DNA from: an uncultured Ruminococcus sp.
GTDB taxonomy: Bacteria; Bacillota; Clostridia; Oscillospirales; Ruminococcaceae
Reading direction: 5' to 3'
DNA: 16,949 nucleotides
Assembly: GCA_900556055.1 (NCBI GenBank)
Contig: USNJ01000019.1
Coordinates: 1-16,949 of the forward strand
In this document: positions 13,917-16,949 of the stretch, one piece after another
How the letters are laid out: each line of letters starts with the position of its first letter
How positions within the stretch are numbered: the stretch's first letter is position 1
Position numbers and translations under genes: made by a program
Notes under the pieces: generated by a model
What the model was told of the DNA's origin: nothing
Seen by the model: the letters and a program-made list of their open reading frames with translations, nothing else
Databases searched by the model: none

Positions 13917-15704
13917 ATGGAAATCAAAAAGATCCTTGCAGGCGTAACAGCAGCTGTTATGTTCGGCTCTATGGCAACAGCCTGCGGCAAGTCATCAGAT
14001 ACTTCTTCTGATGCTTCAAACACAAATTCCGCAAGTGATGATTCAGACGGAGCAGATGCTTCCGGAAGCGGCAATTCCGCAGTTACAGACGGCGATCCCG
14101 TTCAGCTGACAGTTTACAGCCAGCTCGCTAACTATTCCGGAAAGCTTACAGGTTGGTTTGCTGAGGTTATGAAGCGTGAATTCAACGTTGAAATGACTAT
14201 CATTCCTGATACAGACGGTATGTTCGATACACGTATGGAGTCCGGAAACCTCGGTGATATCGTTATTTTCGGTTCAAACGGAAGTGACTATCAGCGTGCT
14301 GCAAAGGAAGGTATGCTCTTCGACTGGAACGAGGACGATATCCTTTCCGATTACGGTTCTTACATCAAGGAACATATGCCTTATGCTCTTGAGAACAACG
14401 CTTCTCTGAATGAGTCCTTCGGTGCAGGTCACGTTGTCTATGGCTTCGGTCATAACGTTGCTACATCTCCCGAGGATCACGAGGCATTCTTCTATACAAT
14501 GGATGTCCGCTGGGATCTTTACAAGCAGCTTGGCTATCCCGAAATCAACAATCTTGATGAATTCTATGACCTGATGCTCAAGATGAAGGAGATCTCTCCG
14601 ACAGATGAAAACGGTGCTGAAACATACGCTGTTTCCCTCTGGCCTGACTGGGACGGCAACATGGTAATGTATGTAAAGGCATTTGCTACCGCATACTGGG
14701 GCTATGATGAAATGGGCTTCGGTCTTTACGATGTTGAGACAGGTGAGTATCACGACGCTCTTGAAGAGAACGGTCCTTACCTCAAGAGCCTGAAGTTCTT
14801 CAACAAGCTTTATCAGGCAGGTCTGATCGACCCGAACTCCATGACTCAGACATATAACGAGATGAGTGAAAAGGTTCAGGCTGCAGGTACATTCTTCTCG
14901 ATCTTCGACTATGCAGGTTCTCAGCTCTTCAATACAGAAACACACCTCGAAGAAGGCAAGGCTATGTATCCTATGGTTCCTAAGGATGCAACTCCTCTTT
15001 GCTACGGTATGAACGTACTTGGCGGCAACAGAATCTGGACTATCGGTGCAAACACCGAGTATCCTGAGCTTTGCATGGAGATCATCAACTGGCTCTGTAC
15101 TCCTGACGGATACATGACATACTGGTGGGGACCTAAGGATCTTTGCTGGTACTACGATGAGGACGGCAACAGCTGCCTGACTGAACTCGGCGAAGCTGCA
15201 AAGGCTGACAGAAAGGGTACTATGATGCCTGCTGAATGGGGCGGCGGATCCTTCAACGACGGTACCTTCCAGGCTAACAACACAACATGGTCCAAGGATG
15301 CTTCCAACCCTGATTCCAACGGCGAAACATATAATGCCGATAACTGGAAGAGCAGACGTACAGATGAGACCTACGATATCCTCCTTGACTGGAGAAATAA
15401 GTACGGCTTCTACAATTCTCAGGAATACATGGATTCCGTAAACTACAAGGTTTCTCTTGCTACATCTTACAGTGAGTCCGACAGAAGCGATGATCTCAAG
15501 ATCATCTGGGAGCAGGTTGCTAAGTGCATAGTTTCCTACTCATGGCAGGCTATCTATGCAAAGGATGATGCTGAGTTCGATAAGATCGTTGCCGAAATGA
15601 CTCAGAAGGTCAAGGAATACGATCCCGACGGACAGTGCCTTGCATGGTGCGAAAACGAAGCATCTATCAGAAACAGCCTTGAGGACGTTGTAAGAAACGG
15701 CTGA
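13917..15704 (+). CDS. Carbohydrate ABC transporter solute-binding lipoprotein (CUT1)
   Basis: Large extracellular binding protein of 595 residues. The ATG at 13917 is chosen for the AGGAGG 6 nt upstream and for the signal peptide that follows (MEIKKILAGVTAAVMFGSMA). The lipid-anchored cysteine is probably Cys23 in MATAC, a slightly atypical lipobox. A Ser/Asp/Gly-rich flexible linker (24-60) precedes the binding lobes, which begin at VQLTVYSQLANYSGKL. The protein is rich in Trp and Tyr (for example TYWWGPKDLCWYY), typical of sugar-stacking sites. Its length, above that of common maltose-type binders (about 400-450), fits the LipO/YtcQ group that pairs with LplB/YtcP permeases. The sugar is not predictable from the sequence. 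A terminator follows the stop codon. Confidence 0.92.
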   Translation: MEIKKILAGVTAAVMFGSMATACGKSSDTSSDASNTNSASDDSDGADASGSGNSAVTDGDPVQLTVYSQLANYSGKLTGWFAEVMKREFNVEMTIIPDTDGMFDTRMESGNLGDIVIFGSNGSDYQRAAKEGMLFDWNEDDILSDYGSYIKEHMPYALENNASLNESFGAGHVVYGFGHNVATSPEDHEAFFYTMDVRWDLYKQLGYPEINNLDEFYDLMLKMKEISPTDENGAETYAVSLWPDWDGNMVMYVKAFATAYWGYDEMGFGLYDVETGEYHDALEENGPYLKSLKFFNKLYQAGLIDPNSMTQTYNEMSEKVQAAGTFFSIFDYAGSQLFNTETHLEEGKAMYPMVPKDATPLCYGMNVLGGNRIWTIGANTEYPELCMEIINWLCTPDGYMTYWWGPKDLCWYYDEDGNSCLTELGEAAKADRKGTMMPAEWGGGSFNDGTFQANNTTWSKDASNPDSNGETYNADNWKSRRTDETYDILLDWRNKYGFYNSQEYMDSVNYKVSLATSYSESDRSDDLKIIWEQVAKCIVSYSWQAIYAKDDAEFDKIVAEMTQKVKEYDPDGQCLAWCENEASIRNSLEDVVRNG

Positions 15705-15737
15705 TATGCTGACTGATAATTCAGTTTGATTTTCATA

Positions 15738-15770
15738 GCGGGTGCGGGGTAAAATTCGCACCCGCTTTTT
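15738..15770 (+). terminator. Intrinsic terminator after the solute-binding protein gene
   Basis: GCGGGTGCG (15738-15746) and CGCACCCGC (15757-15765) form a 9-bp GC-rich stem with a 10-nt loop and T5 (15766-15770). The ribosome site of the YesL-like gene begins only a few bases later with no promoter between, so the downstream gene probably depends on read-through. Confidence 0.85.
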
Positions 15771-15784
15771 ATCCGGAGGTTTTT

Positions 15785-16492
15785 ATGGCAGGATTTTTCA
15801 GTGTTGACAGTAAATTGTACAAGTTCATGTGTCGCCTTACAGATGTGTTTGTTCTGAATTTTATGTGGCTGCTTTTCAGCCTGCCGATCGTGACGATAGG
15901 GGCATCGACGATCGCTGCTTTCGACATTACTCTGCGTATGGCTGAGGAAAGGGAAGGTCACATAGCAAGGGGATTCATCAAGGCATTCAAAAGAAACTGG
16001 AAGCAGGGCATACCAATGTCATTCATCACTATCTTCTGCCTTTGGGCGGTCTATCTTGATTTCCAGCTTTTCAGCGTGATGAACAATGATCCGTCGGCTG
16101 AGCATGCATGGATGTTCCTTGCGATAGGCATAATTGCGGCGTATGTTTTTGTCTGCTCGCTGCTTTACGTTTATCCGCTTCTTGCGAGATACGAAAACAG
16201 CATTTTCAACAGCCTGAGAAATTCATTTCGCATTTCGATGAAATTTTTCTTCCGTTCACTTGGTCTGGTGATAGTTATTGCAATTGAGCTGGCGGTCATC
16301 TTATGGAACAGAACAACTATTTTCATCGGATTTCTTGTAGGTCCCGTGTGCATAATGTACACGATCAGCGGACCGGCTATGTACATTTTCCGTGAGCTTG
16401 AAAAAACTCCGGGAACAGTAGTGGAAAACAGCGGTGCGGAGCTAAAAGAATCCGAAGATACAGAAAAAACGTCGGACGATGCAAACGAATAA
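15785..16492 (+). CDS. YesL-like (DUF624) membrane protein
   Basis: Membrane protein of 235 residues with about five hydrophobic helices (roughly 21-45, 77-96, 108-131, 158-174 and 178-202) and an acidic cytoplasmic tail (206-235). The N-terminal pattern FFSVDSKLYKFMCRLTDVFV, then NFMWLLFSLPIVTIGAST, is typical of DUF624/YesL proteins. These are often encoded beside LplB/YtcP/YtcQ-type sugar importers, and their role is not established. An excellent GGAGGT lies upstream of the ATG. The gene sits 20 nt beyond a terminator, which suggests low, read-through expression. Confidence 0.88.
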   Translation: MAGFFSVDSKLYKFMCRLTDVFVLNFMWLLFSLPIVTIGASTIAAFDITLRMAEEREGHIARGFIKAFKRNWKQGIPMSFITIFCLWAVYLDFQLFSVMNNDPSAEHAWMFLAIGIIAAYVFVCSLLYVYPLLARYENSIFNSLRNSFRISMKFFFRSLGLVIVIAIELAVILWNRTTIFIGFLVGPVCIMYTISGPAMYIFRELEKTPGTVVENSGAELKESEDTEKTSDDANE

Positions 16493-16529
16493 AAAAATCC
16501 TGCAAGTTTAAAGCTTGCAGGATTTTTTT
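16491..16529. terminator. Bidirectional terminator between yesL-like gene and aroE
   Basis: ATCCTGCAAG (16497-16506) pairs with CTTGCAGGAT (16514-16523) around a 7-nt loop, flanked by A6-7 (16491-16497) and T7 (16523-16529). It can end both convergent transcripts and overlaps parts of both stop codons. Confidence 0.92.
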
Positions 16530-16949
16530 ACTTCATAAGCTCTTCCATCTCGGAAATGAGCTTTGCTATGTCGGAGAATTCAAACTCTGAACCGTTCCAT
16601 ATTTCATGCGCCACAACCGCCTGCCATACGAGCATTGCCATGCCGCCGACCGCCTTTTTGCCGAACTTCTCAGCCTTTCTGATAAGCTGAGTATCTCTCG
16701 GATTATAGATGACATCGAATATCATATCCGAATTTTTTATTGCATCATCGGGAACCGGACACGCATCAACATTCGGAAACATTCCCACCGATGTTGAATT
16801 CATCAGCAGATCAAAATGTCCGCTAATCTCATCGGCATGAACGACCGTTATTTTCGATGCTGCGACATTTTCATCATCAAGATGAGCTTCGCGGTAGTCA
16901 ATAACAGGCTGAACCTTTCCTTCTGAACCGTTTCTCACGCAGACAACAA
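16528..16949 (-). CDS. aroE: Shikimate dehydrogenase, C-terminal part
   Basis: NADPH-dependent enzyme reducing 3-dehydroshikimate to shikimate in aromatic amino acid synthesis. The frame is open to the right edge, so the N-terminal substrate domain (about 140-150 residues) and the true start are outside the window. A GTG at 16938 lies inside the Rossmann strand VVCVRNGS and is not the start. Motifs of the family: DLLMNSTSVGMFPN, then DMIFDVIYNPRDTQLI and GGMAMLVWQAVVAHEIW, all characteristic of the AroE cofactor domain and C-terminal helices. No aromatic-pathway neighbour is visible inside the window. Confidence 0.93.
   Translation of the reverse strand, partial: VVCVRNGSEGKVQPVIDYREAHLDDENVAASKITVVHADEISGHFDLLMNSTSVGMFPNVDACPVPDDAIKNSDMIFDVIYNPRDTQLIRKAEKFGKKAVGGMAMLVWQAVVAHEIWNGSEFEFSDIAKLISEMEELMK

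Noticed and set aside
14274..14945. Minus-strand open frame of 223 codons inside the sugar binding-protein gene
   Set aside because: The opposite strand has an excellent ribosome site, signal peptide and CUT1-binding-protein composition; this frame has no recognisable domain.
1..16949. CRISPR array, toxin-antitoxin pair, defence island, transposase or prophage gene
   Set aside because: Both strands were read and no direct-repeat array, integrase, transposase or known defence domain was found; the gene content is transport and housekeeping.

Overview
The window looks like a chromosomal segment of a Gram-positive, low-to-mid-GC Firmicute, most likely a Clostridia member of the Ruminococcus/Oscillospiraceae type. 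This is an inference from several things: near-consensus sigma-A promoters with 17-bp spacers, strong AGGAGG-like ribosome sites, a CsoR-type copper repressor, an LplB/YtcP-type sugar importer with no ATPase of its own, a YesL (DUF624) protein and an [FeFe]-hydrogenase maturase HydE. No rRNA, tRNA, transposase, phage gene or CRISPR array was seen.

Layout from left to right. (1) 2-1162 (+): the 3' part of an NCS2/AzgA-like purine permease. It converges, across a shared bidirectional terminator, on a two-gene minus-strand unit: a TtcA-like PP-loop tRNA thiolase (1567-2313) overlapping by 4 nt a stand-alone Hpt domain protein (1217-1570). (2) 2483-5344 (-): a copper-resistance operon, csoR then copA. 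A CsoR-type operator fills the 17-bp spacer of a consensus promoter. The CopA-type ATPase carries a C-terminal CopZ-like HMA domain preceded by an in-frame Shine-Dalgarno and ATG, so one message may yield both pump and chaperone. (3) 5354-5447: a long imperfect hairpin in the divergent gap. (4) 5546-6601 (+): hydE, apparently a single-gene unit. (5) 6636-9636 (-): a complete polar amino acid ABC importer (permease, permease, ATPase, binding lipoprotein) with its own promoter and a roughly 95-nt leader.

(6) 9637-10410: a gene-free stretch of about 770 bp. It holds the importer promoter, a palindrome, a second promoter facing right that appears to drive a structured small RNA of about 150 nt ending in a strong terminator, then AT-rich DNA with TTGTGCA-type palindromes and an inverted repeat upstream of a third promoter. 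(7) 10411-16492 (+): a carbohydrate-uptake locus: a secreted, membrane-anchored protein of unknown family, an LplB-like permease with an unusual 200-residue N-terminal membrane extension, a YtcP/AraQ-like permease, a large solute-binding lipoprotein and a YesL-like membrane protein. Hairpins sit in three of its intergenic gaps, which suggests graded expression. No ATPase is encoded here, so a shared MsmX-like ATPase elsewhere is expected. (8) 16528-16949 (-): the C-terminal part of shikimate dehydrogenase AroE, running off the window.

Most of the window is ordinary transport and housekeeping. The points most worth a second look are the CopA-CopZ fusion with internal start, the unassigned small RNA at about 9920-10074, the hairpin-punctuated sugar operon with its surface protein and extended permease, and the hairpin between csoR and hydE.
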